The notes: generated by a model from the sequence alone, not told the origin. 64,000 nt of DNA from Marinobacter lipolyticus SM19 (GCF_000397065.2 NZ_KE007326.1:459689-523688); one strand, 5' to 3'. Counted from the first letter of the stretch, positions 45,190-56,794 are shown. Program-made: numbers and translations.

Positions 45190-46107
45190 TTAAACCTGGG
45201 CCGCCAGCACAGGTTTCATATACGAAATCGGGGCAGTGGCCTCGTCGTCGAAGGTCACCACTTCCCACGCATCCTCTTCCGCCCTGAGCTTGCGCAGCAG
45301 CTTGTTATTCAGGTCGTGTCCGGACTTGATGCCACGGAACTCACCAATCAGGCTGTTGCCCAGCAGGTAAAGGTCGCCGATGGCGTCCAGCACCTTGTGC
45401 TTGACGAACTCGTCATCATAACGGAGACCATCCTCGTTAAGAATCTTGTAGTCATCAACCACGATGGCATTATCCACACTGCCACCCAGCGCCAGATTCA
45501 TCGCACGCAGCTTTTCGATATCACGCATGAAACCGAAAGTGCGAGCGCGACTGACTTCCTTCACAAAGGATGTGCTGGAGAAGTCAACAGTAGCCGTCTG
45601 GGCGCGCCCCTTGAAAACAGGGTGATCAAAATCGATCCCGAAGCTGACCTTGAAGCCTTCAAACGGCAGGAAGGTTGCTTTCTTGTCGCCTTCCTCAATG
45701 GTCACTTCGCGCTTAATGCGGATAAAACGCTTGGCGGCTTCCTGCTCGGCAATGCCGGCAGACTGCAACAGGAACACAAAAGGACCAGCAGAGCCGTCCA
45801 TAATGGGTACCTCGGCAGCACTGAGCTCCACAAAGCAGTTATCAATTCCGAGACCAGCCATGGCCGACAGCAGGTGCTCTATTGTTGCCACACGGACACC
45901 GTTTTTCACCAGCGTCGTGGACAGCATGGTCTCACCCACATTCTCCGCACAAGCCCGGATCTCAACCATCGGGTCGAGGTCAGTCCGGCGGAAAATGATC
46001 CCTGAATCCACAGGAGCCGGCTTCAGGGTCAGATAAACTTTCTCACCCGAATGCAAGCCAACACCGGTGGCACGGATGGTGTTTTTAAGTGTCCGTTGTC
46101 TGATCAT
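45190..46107 (-). CDS. lpxC: UDP-3-O-acyl-N-acetylglucosamine deacetylase
   Basis: Zinc deacetylase that commits UDP-acyl-GlcNAc to lipid A synthesis. The 305-residue protein has H78 in [17 protein letters not shown] and the second metal motif [15 protein letters not shown]. The C-terminus ends in MKPVLAAQV, and in E. coli a similar non-polar end is the FtsH degradation signal. It follows ftsZ by 196 bases with its own leader. It ends the dcw cluster. Confidence 0.97.
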   Translation of the reverse strand: MIRQRTLKNTIRATGVGLHSGEKVYLTLKPAPVDSGIIFRRTDLDPMVEIRACAENVGETMLSTTLVKNGVRVATIEHLLSAMAGLGIDNCFVELSAAEVPIMDGSAGPFVFLLQSAGIAEQEAAKRFIRIKREVTIEEGDKKATFLPFEGFKVSFGIDFDHPVFKGRAQTATVDFSSTSFVKEVSRARTFGFMRDIEKLRAMNLALGGSVDNAIVVDDYKILNEDGLRYDDEFVKHKVLDAIGDLYLLGNSLIGEFRGIKSGHDLNNKLLRKLRAEEDAWEVVTFDDEATAPISYMKPVLAAQV

Positions 46108-46134
46108 CGGTACATATTTCCGTCACAATTTTAC

Positions 46135-46168
46135 GGTATTCTGGGCAAATTTCTGCCCGGAAGATACC
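46135..46168 (-). promoter_or_regulatory. Hairpin in the lpxC leader
   Basis: GGTAT/ATACC pair on the outside and GGGCA/TGCCC on the inside of a 34-base stem-loop. It lies 28 bases before the lpxC start, so it would fold in the leader RNA if transcription starts upstream. Function unknown. Confidence 0.35.
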
Positions 46169-46303
46169 AGAAAACAAGACTGAATACCATTTAACCAACC
46201 CGGCATTACCGAATTGTCATCCAGCGTCTCGGCTGAACTGGCACACAGAGCGCGTCAGGCGGCGCAACGAATTGCGTATCCACCCGTTAGTTGCAACAGA
46301 TTA

Positions 46304-47461
46304 TCAGTCAGCCTGACGGCGAAGGAATGCGGGAATATCGAGATAGTCGACACCCTGTTCTTCGCTTTCCTTGCTCTGGTCGATGGCTACATTACCATGA
46401 GCAACCGCACGGCGACGTAGCACTGCGGGCCGATCAAGCTGATTGTAATCTGTGGTTCCGTCCAGGGTACGAGTGTTGTCCACTACCTTGGTCGGCTTCT
46501 CGCGGTCACCACCGAGGCCTGTTGCGACCACGGTAACCTTCAGTTCGTCGGTCATTTCCGGATCGATCACGGTGCCCACAACAACAGTGGCAGAATCCGA
46601 TGCGAATTCGCGCACAATATCGCCAACCTCGGAGAATTCGCCCAGGTTGAGGTCCATGCCGGCGGTGATATTGACCAGGATGCCCTTGGCGCCCTGCAGG
46701 TTGATATCTTCCAGAAGCGGGCTGCGTACCGCGGCTTCGGCCGCTTCACGGGCACGGTTCTCACCGGTGGCACGGGCAGTGCCCATCATCGCCATGCCCA
46801 TCTCGGACATCACAGTTTTCACGTCGGCAAAGTCGACGTTGATCATGCCGTTACGGGTAATCAGGTCGGCAATACCCTGAACCGCACCCAACAACACGTC
46901 GTTGGCTGCTGCGAACGCATCCAGCAGGCTGGTTTTCTTGCCCATGACCGCCAGCAATTTCTCGTTGGGAATGGTGATCAGGGAGTCAACGCTCTCCTCC
47001 AGCTCTTTCAGGCCGGATTCAGCGACACTCATGCGCTTGCCACCCTCAAACTGGAATGGCTTGGTGACTACGGCCACGGTCAGGATACCCAGCTCGCGGG
47101 CAACCTCTGCAACGACCGGCGCTGCACCAGTGCCGGTACCACCGCCCATGCCGGCAGTGATAAAGACCATATCGGCACCCTTGATGGCTTCCGCCACCCG
47201 GTCACGGTCTTCCAGGGCCGACTGACGACCCACTTCAGGGTTGGCTCCGGCGCCCAGACCTTTGGTGATGTTGCCGCCAAGCTGGATGATCTGGCGGGCA
47301 TCCATGTCGGTCAGGGCCTGTGCATCAGTATTGGCGCAGATAAACTCCACACCTTCAATGTCACTGTTAAGCATGTGGCGTACAGCGTTACCGCCGCCTC
47401 CACCTACACCCACTACTTTAATGACAGCGTTTTGCTGGACATTATCGACGAGTTCAAACAT
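46304..47461 (-). CDS. ftsZ: Cell division GTPase FtsZ
   Basis: Tubulin-like GTPase that forms the Z-ring. The 385-residue protein opens [20 protein letters not shown], carries the tubulin signature [10 protein letters not shown] and the T7-loop NVDFADV. The conserved C-terminal peptide [14 protein letters not shown] binds FtsA and ZipA. It follows ftsA by 102 bases and precedes lpxC. Confidence 0.98.
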   Translation of the reverse strand: MFELVDNVQQNAVIKVVGVGGGGGNAVRHMLNSDIEGVEFICANTDAQALTDMDARQIIQLGGNITKGLGAGANPEVGRQSALEDRDRVAEAIKGADMVFITAGMGGGTGTGAAPVVAEVARELGILTVAVVTKPFQFEGGKRMSVAESGLKELEESVDSLITIPNEKLLAVMGKKTSLLDAFAAANDVLLGAVQGIADLITRNGMINVDFADVKTVMSEMGMAMMGTARATGENRAREAAEAAVRSPLLEDINLQGAKGILVNITAGMDLNLGEFSEVGDIVREFASDSATVVVGTVIDPEMTDELKVTVVATGLGGDREKPTKVVDNTRTLDGTTDYNQLDRPAVLRRRAVAHGNVAIDQSKESEEQGVDYLDIPAFLRRQAD

Positions 47462-47563
47462 TCCCCTACTCCTTCGTGCTGTTTTCAGCCTTTTCCAGGC
47501 TGTTTGTTCGAGATTGTGTTTTCGAGATACCTTCGTTACTTGCCTTGCTACCAGCCCGGCCCG

Positions 47564-48799
47564 TCAGAACTGACCGGTAAACCAGGCCTTCATGCGCTCA
47601 AACAGCGAGGGTGTGTCTTCACCCTTGAGCACCGGTGTCCGCCCCAGATCCATCTGGCGGAAACCATGGATCAACAACCCCACGCCGGTGGCGTAGATCG
47701 GATTGTTGACCACCTCCGTCATGCCGGAGACTGCCTGCGGACAGGCCAGGCGAACCGGCATGTGGAAGATTTCTTCAGCCAGCTCCACCACCCCTTCCAT
47801 GGTGGAGGAACCGCCTGTAATTACGATGCCTGCGGGGATCAGGTCCTCAAATCCGGACCGACGCAACTCCGACTGCACGAGGGTAAACAGTTCCTCGTAA
47901 CGGGGCTCAACCACCTCGGCCAGCGCCTGGCGTGACAGATCCCGCGGTGCGCGGTCTCCCACGCTGGGCACCTTGATGGTTTCATCCGCACCGGCCAGCT
48001 GGGTCAGCGCGCAGGCATACTTGATCTTGATTTCTTCGGCATTCTGCGTCGGCGTGCGCAGAGCCATGGCAATGTCATTGGTAACCTGATCACCAGCTAT
48101 GGGAATCACTGCCGTATGACGAATCGCACCGCCTGTAAAAACGGCGATGTCGGTGGTTCCGCCACCGATATCGACGACACACACACCCAGTTCCTTTTCG
48201 TCTTCGGTCAGGATCGCGTGGCTCGAAGCCAGCTGCTCAAGGATGATGTCATCCACCTCCAGGCCGCAGCGTTTCACACATTTTTCGATGTTCTGGGCAG
48301 CATTCACCGCACAGGTCACCAGGTGAACCTTGGCTTCCAGGCGCACGCCGGACATGCCCATGGGCTCCTTGATACCTTCCTGGCTGTCGATGACAAATTC
48401 CTGCGGCAGGATGTGCAGGATCTTCTGGTCCGCCGGAATGGCAACGGCCTGAGCGGCGTCAATCACCCGGTCGATGTCCGCCTGAGTGACCTCCCGGTCA
48501 CGGATGGCGACAATGCCGTGGGAGTTCAGACTCTTGATGTGGCTGCCGGCGATGCCGGCATACACCGAATGAATCCGACACCCTGCCATGAGTTCGGCCT
48601 CTTCCACTGCGCGCTGGATGGCCTGCACAGTGGTTTCGATATTGACCACCACACCACGTTTCAGCCCCCGTGACGGATGCGAGCCAATGCCCACTACCTC
48701 AATGGTCCCGTCCATCTTGCGCTTGCCGACAATCGCAACCACCTTTGAGGTTCCGATATCGAGGCCGACAATCATGTTTTCCGTTTCAACCGATGACAT
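47564..48799 (-). CDS. ftsA: Cell division actin-like protein FtsA
   Basis: Actin-family ATPase that tethers FtsZ to the membrane. The 411-residue protein has the phosphate-1 motif VGLDIGTSKVVAIVG, phosphate-2 VVDIGGGTTDIAVF, and adenosine segment GIVITGGSSTMEG. The C-terminal amphipathic helix LFERMKAWFTGQF anchors it to the membrane. The start at MSSVETEN has GGTGG five bases upstream; a longer frame starts with poorer codons. It lies 36 bases after ftsQ. Confidence 0.97.
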   Translation of the reverse strand: MSSVETENMIVGLDIGTSKVVAIVGKRKMDGTIEVVGIGSHPSRGLKRGVVVNIETTVQAIQRAVEEAELMAGCRIHSVYAGIAGSHIKSLNSHGIVAIRDREVTQADIDRVIDAAQAVAIPADQKILHILPQEFVIDSQEGIKEPMGMSGVRLEAKVHLVTCAVNAAQNIEKCVKRCGLEVDDIILEQLASSHAILTEDEKELGVCVVDIGGGTTDIAVFTGGAIRHTAVIPIAGDQVTNDIAMALRTPTQNAEEIKIKYACALTQLAGADETIKVPSVGDRAPRDLSRQALAEVVEPRYEELFTLVQSELRRSGFEDLIPAGIVITGGSSTMEGVVELAEEIFHMPVRLACPQAVSGMTEVVNNPIYATGVGLLIHGFRQMDLGRTPVLKGEDTPSLFERMKAWFTGQF

Positions 48800-48835
48800 G
48801 TGTTCCACCAAACCGTAGGTCTGTATTTGACGTTG

Positions 48836-49678
48836 CTATGATTTTGATCCGGAGCCGGTTAACTTGTCCGACTTCCACTTAACCGCCACACCATTGGTGT
48901 AACGGGCATCCACCTGACTGACCTCGTCCGCACGGGATATCAGCCGGCTTTCATACACCGTGAGAAAGCGCGCAAAGCGCTCCTCCACCTGATCACGACC
49001 CAGAACGACCTCGATGCCGTTTGCCAGGCTCAGTGTCCAGGCTCCCCGCTGTTCCAGGGTCAGGCCGGCAAAGCCAAGCCCATGCCCAGCCAGGGTGTCG
49101 CTCATGGTCCGCGCCATGCTTATCACATCTCTCACCCGCTCATCGGGCCCCGCCAGCCTTGGCAGACGGCCGGCCACTTCCGGGTTATCCGGAGAGAAAA
49201 GCTCTCCAGTGCGACTTACCAGGCGATTGCTGTTCCAGTAAGCCAGCGGTTTCTTCTCACGAATTTCAATCTCGAGTCGATCCGGCCAGAGTCGACGAAC
49301 CGCCGCCGACTCTACCCAGGGACGCCGCTCCAGTTCGTTCTTGATCTCAGACAGATCGGTTGCAAAAAAACTCTTTCCGATCCAGTCACCCGCCTTGCGC
49401 TCAAGGTCGGTGCGGTTTTCGCCCACCAGAGTCCCGGTCACATCAATGGCCAGAATCTGACGATCCATCGCACTCAACACCTGACTGGTACCCCACGGCA
49501 CCATTGCCGCCAGCAGAACAATGGCCGCTCCCATACCAACTTGCAGCCAGGGCACAGCCGCCAGTACAGCCTTCAACAATCCGAACCGTTGCCGCTCTGG
49601 CCCCAGGGTCGTTGCCCCGCGCCGACGAGGGGGGTCGGGCGGTATCGCCCGAGTCCGGATCAGAAGGTTGTCAAGCAT
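48836..49678 (-). CDS. ftsQ: Cell division protein FtsQ
   Basis: Bitopic membrane protein linking early and late division proteins. The 280-residue protein has a cytoplasmic basic Arg/Pro-rich region, one transmembrane helix (about 46-66), a POTRA domain (about 75-145, IDVTGTLVGENRTDLE), and a beta domain with PLAYWNSNRLVSRTGELF. The start at 49678 was chosen because GGAGG is six bases upstream. It overlaps the ddlB end by eight bases. Confidence 0.95.
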   Translation of the reverse strand: MLDNLLIRTRAIPPDPPRRRGATTLGPERQRFGLLKAVLAAVPWLQVGMGAAIVLLAAMVPWGTSQVLSAMDRQILAIDVTGTLVGENRTDLERKAGDWIGKSFFATDLSEIKNELERRPWVESAAVRRLWPDRLEIEIREKKPLAYWNSNRLVSRTGELFSPDNPEVAGRLPRLAGPDERVRDVISMARTMSDTLAGHGLGFAGLTLEQRGAWTLSLANGIEVVLGRDQVEERFARFLTVYESRLISRADEVSQVDARYTNGVAVKWKSDKLTGSGSKS

Positions 49679-50627
49679 GGCCATCCTCCAGTGTGTCCTT
49701 GAGAATCCGTACCACCAGTTCTTCGAAGCTGATACCCGCCGCCCTGGCTGCCATTGGCACCAGGCTGTGGTCCGTCATCCCCGGAACGGTATTCACTTCC
49801 AGCAACCAGAAACCGCCGTCACGATCCTGCATGATGTCCACCCGGCCCCAGGTACGGCAGCCAATGACCCGGAATGCGTCCAGTGCCAGGTGCTGCAACT
49901 CCAGTTCCGTGTCCGGATCCAGACCACAGGGAATGCGGTAATTGGTATCATCCGCCAGATATTTCGCCTCGTAGTCGTAGAACACGTGATCGGTACTCAG
50001 TCCGATGGCCGGCAACGCCTGGTCCTGCAGCAGGCTAACGGTAAATTCCGGACCCTCGATCCACTCCTCCACCAACACCAGCGAATCCAGGGCACTGGCT
50101 TCCTGGTAGGCCTCAACGAGTTCTTCGCGACTGGTCACCTTGCGAATACCTATACTCGATCCTTCACGGGAAGGCTTGACGCTCAGCGGTAGTGACAGGT
50201 CACGGAGTATGTCATCTGCCTCATTCACCGCGCCCATAGCCCGGAATCGGGGCGTGGGCAGACCACAGCCTTCAAACACGTACTTGGTTCGCAGCTTGTC
50301 CATGGCAAGCGCAGACGCCAGCATTTCACTGCCGGTGTACGGAATTCCGGCTTGGGACAGGATCGCCTGGAGTGTCCCGTCCTCGCCTCCACGTCCGTGA
50401 AGCGCAATGAACACCCGGTCGAATTCCGGGTTGTCCACAGTGCGCAACAGACAGCCCTGAACATCCACGCCATAGGCATCCACGCCTGCCGACTGCAACG
50501 CGGCCAATACCGCGTGACCGCTTTTCAGGGAAACCTCACGCTCCGCCGAATCACCACCCATGAACACAGCCACTCGACCGAGCGCCCGGACCGTCTCCGG
50601 TGGCGCCTGATAACCCTGTGTATCCAT
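49671..50627 (-). CDS. ddlB: D-alanine-D-alanine ligase
   Basis: ATP-grasp enzyme that makes the D-Ala-D-Ala dipeptide for MurF. The 318-residue protein opens with RVAVFMGGDSAEREVSLKSG, contains VKPSREGSSIG and YTGSEMLASALAMDK, and near the end WLLEVNTVPGMTDHSLVP. The ATG at 50627 leaves 10 bases after the murC stop. Two in-frame non-ATG starts upstream would overlap murC, so the exact start is uncertain. Confidence 0.96.
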   Translation of the reverse strand: MDTQGYQAPPETVRALGRVAVFMGGDSAEREVSLKSGHAVLAALQSAGVDAYGVDVQGCLLRTVDNPEFDRVFIALHGRGGEDGTLQAILSQAGIPYTGSEMLASALAMDKLRTKYVFEGCGLPTPRFRAMGAVNEADDILRDLSLPLSVKPSREGSSIGIRKVTSREELVEAYQEASALDSLVLVEEWIEGPEFTVSLLQDQALPAIGLSTDHVFYDYEAKYLADDTNYRIPCGLDPDTELELQHLALDAFRVIGCRTWGRVDIMQDRDGGFWLLEVNTVPGMTDHSLVPMAARAAGISFEELVVRILKDTLEDGHA

Positions 50628-50637
50628 GCGCTTTGCA

Positions 50638-52083
50638 TCACTCACTGGCAATCACTCCCGCCGCCGCCAGGCGCGCAGCAACGCCACCAATATCCCCTGC
50701 ACCCTGGGTAATCAGCAGATCCCCATCACGCAGCGTATTGGCCAGCAATCGTTCAATTTCGTTGTTGTCTTCGACAAACACCGGCTCTACATTCCCGCGC
50801 TGACGAATGCTTCGGCACAGAGCCCGCCCATCGGCACCCGGTATGGCTGGCTCGCCAGCCGAGTACACGTCCATCAGCAACAGTCCGTCCACTTCCGAAA
50901 GCACCCGCACGAAGTCTTCATACAGATCCCGCGTACGGGTAAAGCGATGGGGCTGATACAACATGACCAGCCTTCGATCCGGCCAAGCATCGTGTGCCGC
51001 GCGGATGACCGCTTCCACTTCGGTCGGGTGATGACCGTAATCGTCCACCAGGGTGATGGTGCCGTTGGGGGTCTGGTAGTCTCCGTAGACCTGGAAGCGA
51101 CGACCTACGCCGGCAAACCCGGCCAGCCCCCGGCAAATGGCATCGTCGTCGACACCTTCATCGGTGGCCACGGCAATCGCCGCCAACGCGTTGAGTACGT
51201 TGTGACGCCCCGGCATCTTGAGCTCTACCTGCAAGTCCTTGCGGCCACCCGGTCGACGGACCAGGAAATGGGTGCGTAGACCGTCGGAGCTGATCTGTTC
51301 TGCTCGATAATCCGCATCGGGGTTATCAATGCCATAGGTGATAATCGCGCGGGAAATACGTGGAATTACTTCACGCACGTAGCCGTCATCCACGCACATC
51401 ACCGCCACGCCGTAGAAAGGCAGGTTGTGGAGAAAGTCCACAAACGTCTGCTTCAGCCGCTCAACATCACCGCCATAGGTATCCATATGATCGGCTTCAA
51501 TATTGGTCACCACGGAAATGACCGGAGTCAGGTGAAGGAATGAAGCATCGCTTTCATCCGCCTCCGCCACCAGGTACCTGGATCCGCCCAATTGCGCGTT
51601 GGTGCCGGCACTGTTCAGCTTTCCGCCGATCACAAACGTGGGATCAAGCCCGGCCTCACCCAGTACTGATGCGATCAGACTGGTCGTTGTGGTCTTACCG
51701 TGGGTGCCGGCTACGGCTATGCCGTGGCGATAGCGCATGATTTCCGCCAACATCTCGGCCCGGGGAACGATGGGTACCCGTCGGTTACGAGCCGACGCTA
51801 CCTCCGGGTTATCGCCGGAAACGGCGGTGGATACCACCACCACATCGGCCTTGGCACTGTTCTCTTCCCGGTGGCCGATGTGTACTTCTACTCCCATGGC
51901 CTTCAGGCGATCCGTTACCGCACCTTCACGAATGTCGGAGCCGGAGACGTCGTATCCCTGGTTCTTGAGAACTTCGGCAATACCACTCATGCCGGCACCA
52001 CCAATACCCACAAAGTGAATATGGCGAATACGGCGCATTTCCGGCACCTGATAGACCAGCGGCGGATTGGTTGCATCAGCCAT
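50638..52083 (-). CDS. murC: UDP-N-acetylmuramate-L-alanine ligase
   Basis: Adds L-Ala to UDP-MurNAc, the first stem-peptide residue. The 481-residue protein has the N-terminal Rossmann segment [17 protein letters not shown], the P-loop [13 protein letters not shown], and the C-terminal Mur-ligase segment with [13 protein letters not shown]. Its first eight bases overlap the end of murG, a coupling arrangement typical of this cluster. Confidence 0.98.
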   Translation of the reverse strand: MADATNPPLVYQVPEMRRIRHIHFVGIGGAGMSGIAEVLKNQGYDVSGSDIREGAVTDRLKAMGVEVHIGHREENSAKADVVVVSTAVSGDNPEVASARNRRVPIVPRAEMLAEIMRYRHGIAVAGTHGKTTTTSLIASVLGEAGLDPTFVIGGKLNSAGTNAQLGGSRYLVAEADESDASFLHLTPVISVVTNIEADHMDTYGGDVERLKQTFVDFLHNLPFYGVAVMCVDDGYVREVIPRISRAIITYGIDNPDADYRAEQISSDGLRTHFLVRRPGGRKDLQVELKMPGRHNVLNALAAIAVATDEGVDDDAICRGLAGFAGVGRRFQVYGDYQTPNGTITLVDDYGHHPTEVEAVIRAAHDAWPDRRLVMLYQPHRFTRTRDLYEDFVRVLSEVDGLLLMDVYSAGEPAIPGADGRALCRSIRQRGNVEPVFVEDNNEIERLLANTLRDGDLLITQGAGDIGGVAARLAAAGVIASE

Positions 52084-53161
52084 TGGCGGCCTCCAGACAA
52101 TAATTCACGACTCTCTCCGTTGCATCCGGGCGAGCCAGCGATCTCGCTGCCTTCGCCATGTTCAATACCCGGGACCGGTCTCTGACCATGTCCCGCAGTG
52201 TCTCTGCCAGCGATTCGGGGTTCAGTTTCGATTGCGGTACCAGAACCGCAGCCTGGGCGTTTACCATCTGCTGGCCGTTCATGGTCTGGTGATCATCCAC
52301 GGCATGGGGGAATGGCACGAGGATCGCTCCCAGTCCCGCCACGCAAAGCTCGGATACCGTCAGGGCTCCGGAGCGACACACCACAAGGTCCGCCCAGCTG
52401 TAGGCTTCCGCCATGTCCCTGATAAACGGCTCCACGGATGCCTCTATACCCTGATGCTCGTAGGCATTACGAGCGGCTTCCACATTTTTTTCGCCACACT
52501 GATGGCGCACCACTGGCCGATCGCCTTCCGCGAGTTTCGCCAGCGCTTCAGGAACCTGTTGATTGAAAACCTGAGCCCCAAGGCTGCCGCCGACGACCAG
52601 CAGACGCAGCGGCCCTTCCCGGTCCGCCATGCGCTCTTCCGGTACCGCCAGTTCGGCCAGGTCCTGACGCACCGGATTTCCGGTACAACGAGTCACCACC
52701 CTGGCGCCGAAACTGCCCGGGAAAGCCTCCAGAACCGTTTCCGCAAAACGCACAAGAATCCGGTTGGTCATACCTGCCACGGCATTCTGTTCATGTACCA
52801 CCAACGGGATCCGATTCAGCCAGGCGGCAACACCGCCCGGACCGGTCACGAAGCCTCCCATGCCCACCACACAATCGGGCCGGATTTTGCGGACCACAGA
52901 AAAGGCCTCACCAAGCCCCCGCATCAGGCGGAACGGTGCCAGCAACAAGGCCAACTTGCCTTTACCCCGCAATCCAGAGATATGGATGAGGGAGAGCAGA
53001 ATATCCGTCTCTCCGATCAGGCGCTCTTCCATGCCGCCGGCAGAACCAAGCCAGAACACCTCGTGCCCTTTCTCCTGCAGGGCACGGGCGGTCGCCAGCG
53101 CAGGGAACACATGCCCGCCAGTGCCGCCAGCCATCATCAGAAAACGACGCTTGTCACTCAT
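52076..53161 (-). CDS. murG: UDP-GlcNAc:lipid I N-acetylglucosaminyltransferase
   Basis: Peripheral inner-membrane GT28 enzyme that converts lipid I to lipid II. The 361-residue protein has the G-rich loop [44 protein letters not shown], and the nucleotide-binding [12 protein letters not shown] and [11 protein letters not shown]. It overlaps ftsW and murC by eight bases each. Confidence 0.98.
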   Translation of the reverse strand: MSDKRRFLMMAGGTGGHVFPALATARALQEKGHEVFWLGSAGGMEERLIGETDILLSLIHISGLRGKGKLALLLAPFRLMRGLGEAFSVVRKIRPDCVVGMGGFVTGPGGVAAWLNRIPLVVHEQNAVAGMTNRILVRFAETVLEAFPGSFGARVVTRCTGNPVRQDLAELAVPEERMADREGPLRLLVVGGSLGAQVFNQQVPEALAKLAEGDRPVVRHQCGEKNVEAARNAYEHQGIEASVEPFIRDMAEAYSWADLVVCRSGALTVSELCVAGLGAILVPFPHAVDDHQTMNGQQMVNAQAAVLVPQSKLNPESLAETLRDMVRDRSRVLNMAKAARSLARPDATERVVNYCLEAANG

Positions 53162-54356
53162 ACACAGCGCCTCCTCTGACCTTTTTCCCGGTTTTCTCCT
53201 GCTCCAACCGTGCCCGGTCGAGGCGCTCCATTTCCACGCGCGCCAGAATACCGAGGGAAATGCAGGTGATCATCAGGCTTGATCCGCCGTAACTGACCAG
53301 TGGCAGAGTCAGCCCCTTGGTCGGGAGCAAGCCGGTGCTAACGGACATATTGATCCCTGCCTGTAAACCGATGAGTAATGTGATGCCATACGAAAAGCAG
53401 GCAGCAAACGGCATGTTGGCCAACTCAGCGCGACGGGCGATCACAAAGCCGGTTATTACCAGTACCGCAAACATCGCCAGCACGATCAACGAGCCCAGCA
53501 GCCCGAACTCCTCGGCAATAATGGCGAAAATAAAGTCAGTGTGTGCCTCGGGCAGATAGAACAGCTTCTGTATGGAGTTGCCCAATCCGACACCCGCCCA
53601 CTCACCGCGCCCAAAGGCAATCAGGGACTGGGTGAGCTGATAGCCACTGTCGAACTGGTCCTTCCAGGGATCGAGGTAGCTGACAACTCGCTTGAGACGG
53701 TATGGCTGCGTTGTGACCAGTATCACGCCCAGTCCCACCAGAATCCCTATGAGCGGCATAAACCGGGTCAGCTTGACACCACTCAGGAATATCATTCCCG
53801 CAGCCGCCGTCACCAGCACCACGGTTGCACCGAAATCCGGCTGAATCACCAGCAACATGGAAGCAAAACCAAGCACGACCAGTGGCTTGAGAAATCCCGG
53901 CCAGGTGTTGAGCAGCTCCTCACGGCGACGAACCACATACCCCGCCAGGTACGCAATCAGACATAACTTGGCGACTTCCGATACCTGGACATTGAACAAC
54001 CCGAATGGGATCCAGCGAGTAGAGCCGTTAACGGTTCGCCCCAGCGGAGTCAATACCAGTATCAACACCAGCAAACCGACACCGAGCAGCAGCCAACCGC
54101 TTCGCTCCCACCAGGAGACCGGTACGTTCACAGCGACAAGGGCCAGAAAACATCCGATCCCGGCAAATATCAGCTGCCGGATAACATAGTGGTAACTGTT
54201 ACCCACCGTTTCCGCGGCCATGTCCATGGAAGCAGAGGAAATCATGACCACCCCCATGACCAGCAGGGATACCGAGCTGATGATCAGCAACGGCAATGGC
54301 CGCAATTCGCTGAGCAGTTGCTGCTGATTCGGGAGAGTGAGCCTGGCTTGCATCAC
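53154..54356 (-). CDS. ftsW: Septal peptidoglycan glycosyltransferase FtsW (SEDS)
   Basis: SEDS-family polymerase of septal murein that works with FtsI. The 400-residue protein has about ten transmembrane helices. Markers include LPEAHTDFIFAIIAEEFGLLG, GLQAGINMSVSTGLLPTKGLTLP (split at the pore helix) and VSYGGSSLMI. It overlaps murD by four bases and murG by eight. RodA at 9971-11110 is its elongation counterpart. Confidence 0.97.
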   Translation of the reverse strand: MMQARLTLPNQQQLLSELRPLPLLIISSVSLLVMGVVMISSASMDMAAETVGNSYHYVIRQLIFAGIGCFLALVAVNVPVSWWERSGWLLLGVGLLVLILVLTPLGRTVNGSTRWIPFGLFNVQVSEVAKLCLIAYLAGYVVRRREELLNTWPGFLKPLVVLGFASMLLVIQPDFGATVVLVTAAAGMIFLSGVKLTRFMPLIGILVGLGVILVTTQPYRLKRVVSYLDPWKDQFDSGYQLTQSLIAFGRGEWAGVGLGNSIQKLFYLPEAHTDFIFAIIAEEFGLLGSLIVLAMFAVLVITGFVIARRAELANMPFAACFSYGITLLIGLQAGINMSVSTGLLPTKGLTLPLVSYGGSSLMITCISLGILARVEMERLDRARLEQEKTGKKVRGGAVYE

Positions 54357-55693
54357 AACCCCTCCACCTGTTGCCGGAACTGGTCACCGCGGTCACTGTA
54401 ATCACGGAACATGTCAAAACTCGCGCAGGCAGGGGATAACAATACCCGGTCACCGGGCTGCGCCAGGCTTGCCGCCTGAGCGACCGCCTCCGCCATCGTT
54501 TGTGCGTTAGAGACCGGGGCGGCCGTACCAATGTTGTCCGCAATGCGGTTGGCATCCCGGCCGATCAGTACAACTGCGCGGCAATGCAGGGTAACCGGAG
54601 CTTCAAGTGGCGAGAAATCAGCGCCCTTGCTATCGCCGCCCGCAATCAGAACAATCTTGCCGCTGGCCGGGACCAGGCTCTCAATGGCGGCGACGGTTGC
54701 GCCAACGTTGGTGCCCTTGGAGTCATTGATATAATCCACATCGTTGACCCGGCGTATGAATTCGCAGCGATGCGGCAGGCCCCGGAACTCCCTGACAACC
54801 GACAGCATCGTCTCCATCGGCAACCCTGCCGCCTGACCCAGTGCCAGCGCCGCCATGACGTTACTGATGTTGTGGCGGCCAAGAAGTTTGAGATCTTCCG
54901 CCAGCAACAGATTGTCAAATCCGAAAGTAATCCAGGTGCCCTGGTCGTCTTCGCGGGTGCTGAAGGTGTCCGGATTCACGCGGTGAAAGCCAAAACACAG
55001 GAACCGGAGGTTATCCCGCGCCATGGGTGTACTCAGCGCATCATCCAGATTCACAATGGCGTTCTTGCAACCACGGAAAATCCGTTGTTTGGCCTGGAAA
55101 TACTCCATCTTGGACGGATACCGGTCCATATGATCGTCGCTGACATTGAGCACCGTAGCCGCCAGGGCGTTGAGCTCTTCCGTGGTTTCCAGTTGGAAGC
55201 TGGAAAGCTCCAGGACATATAAATCGGCGTCTCGCCCCAGAAGATCGAGAGCCGGCGTGCCAATGTTGCCGCCCACTTCGACCCTGCGACCTGCAGCACG
55301 CGCCATATCACCCACCAGCGTGGTCACTGTGGTTTTACCGTTGGATCCCGTAATCGCAACGATGGGGGCATCTGCCGCTTGCGCGAACAGGTCGATATCC
55401 CCGCGTACCTGCGCACCTTTGGCTACTGCAGCGCGAATGGCGGGTATTTCAACGCTGACGCCCGGGCTGACGATAAGCTCGTTAAAGGTGGCAAAAAGCT
55501 CGCTGTCAAACGGCCCGGTATGTACCGGAACATCCGGCCAGCCGGATTTGAGCTCATCCAGCCCTGGCGGGTTTTCCCGGCTGTCAGCCACGGCGATCTC
55601 CCGCCCCTGGGCGCACAGATAGCGCACGCAGGAAAGCCCGGTCTTACCGAGCCCCACGACCAATGTGCGACGATCTGACACGATGACACTCAT
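54353..55693 (-). CDS. murD: UDP-N-acetylmuramoylalanine-D-glutamate ligase
   Basis: Adds D-Glu to UDP-MurNAc-L-Ala. The 446-residue protein has VVGLGKTGLSCVRYL at the N-terminus, the P-loop GSNGKTTVTTLVGDM, and HRCEFIRRVNDVDYINDSKGTN (split by the Mur-ligase core). The lysine in YPSKMEYFQAKQR is probably the carbamylated residue. It is 15 bases after mraY and overlaps ftsW by four. Confidence 0.97.
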   Translation of the reverse strand: MSVIVSDRRTLVVGLGKTGLSCVRYLCAQGREIAVADSRENPPGLDELKSGWPDVPVHTGPFDSELFATFNELIVSPGVSVEIPAIRAAVAKGAQVRGDIDLFAQAADAPIVAITGSNGKTTVTTLVGDMARAAGRRVEVGGNIGTPALDLLGRDADLYVLELSSFQLETTEELNALAATVLNVSDDHMDRYPSKMEYFQAKQRIFRGCKNAIVNLDDALSTPMARDNLRFLCFGFHRVNPDTFSTREDDQGTWITFGFDNLLLAEDLKLLGRHNISNVMAALALGQAAGLPMETMLSVVREFRGLPHRCEFIRRVNDVDYINDSKGTNVGATVAAIESLVPASGKIVLIAGGDSKGADFSPLEAPVTLHCRAVVLIGRDANRIADNIGTAAPVSNAQTMAEAVAQAASLAQPGDRVLLSPACASFDMFRDYSDRGDQFRQQVEGL

Positions 55694-55708
55694 AGAGACG
55701 CCATTCCC

Positions 55709-56794
55709 CTATCGCAATTTCAGACTGGCAAGGCCAATCAGAACCAGAACCACGGTAACCACCCAGAACCGCACGATGACTCGCGGTTCAGGCCAGCCCT
55801 TCAATTCGAAATGGTGGTGCAACGGTGCCATGCGGAAAATTCTCCGCCCGGTTAACCGGTATGACGCCACTTGCAGGATGACCGAGATGGTTTCCATGAC
55901 GAACACGCCACCCATGATAAACAGGACAATCTCCTGGCGGACGATCACAGCCACAACGCCCAAGGCTGCGCCCAGTGCCAGCGCGCCCACATCCCCCATG
56001 AATACTTGAGCCGGATAGGTGTTGAACCAGAGAAAGCCGAGGCCGGCGCCAACCAGGGCACCACAGAACACAATCAACTCGCCGGTTCCCGGCAGATGGG
56101 GGATGAGCAGGTAATCGGCAAACTGGGCGTGACCAGACAGGTAGGCAAACAAACCGAGCGCACCCGCCACCATCACGGTTGGCATAATCGCCAGCCCATC
56201 CAACCCATCGGTCAGATTGACCGCATTGCTGCTCCCCACGATCACGAAATACGTCAGTAAAATGAAAATCACCGGTCCAAGAGTCAGCGATACATTCTTG
56301 AAGAATGGCAAATACAGCGACGTTTCCTGCGGCAGTGAAGAACTGAAGAACAGCACCATCGCAGCTGCCGCGCCGATCAGGGATTGCCAGAAGTATTTCC
56401 AGCGAGCCGGAAGCCCCCGCGGATTACGCTCAACAACTTTGCGGTAGTCATCCACCCAACCAATCGCGCCAAACAGCAGGGTCACCAGAATTGTCACCCA
56501 TACATAGCGATTGCCGAGATCCGCCCACAGCAACGTACTGACACCAATGGCAACCAGGATCAGCGCGCCCCCCATTGTTGGCGTCCCGGCCTTGCTCAAG
56601 TGCGTCTGCGGACCATCATCACGTACCGATTGACCAATCTGGTACTGACTCAGCTTGCGAATCATCACCGGACCAATAAGCAATGAGATTGCCAGAGCGG
56701 TCAACGTGCCCAGAATCCCACGCAATGTCAGGTACTGAAACACCGTCAGGGCTGTAAAATGTTGCGATAGAATCTCTGTCAGCCAGAGCAGCAT
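55709..56794 (-). CDS. mraY: Phospho-MurNAc-pentapeptide translocase
   Basis: Polytopic enzyme that transfers the phospho-MurNAc-pentapeptide to undecaprenyl phosphate, making lipid I. The 361-residue protein has about ten transmembrane helices with [11 protein letters not shown], the aspartate pair [20 protein letters not shown] and the terminal [17 protein letters not shown]. The start [13 protein letters not shown] matches the family, and it overlaps murF by 16 bases. Confidence 0.98.
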   Translation of the reverse strand: MLLWLTEILSQHFTALTVFQYLTLRGILGTLTALAISLLIGPVMIRKLSQYQIGQSVRDDGPQTHLSKAGTPTMGGALILVAIGVSTLLWADLGNRYVWVTILVTLLFGAIGWVDDYRKVVERNPRGLPARWKYFWQSLIGAAAAMVLFFSSSLPQETSLYLPFFKNVSLTLGPVIFILLTYFVIVGSSNAVNLTDGLDGLAIMPTVMVAGALGLFAYLSGHAQFADYLLIPHLPGTGELIVFCGALVGAGLGFLWFNTYPAQVFMGDVGALALGAALGVVAVIVRQEIVLFIMGGVFVMETISVILQVASYRLTGRRIFRMAPLHHHFELKGWPEPRVIVRFWVVTVVLVLIGLASLKLR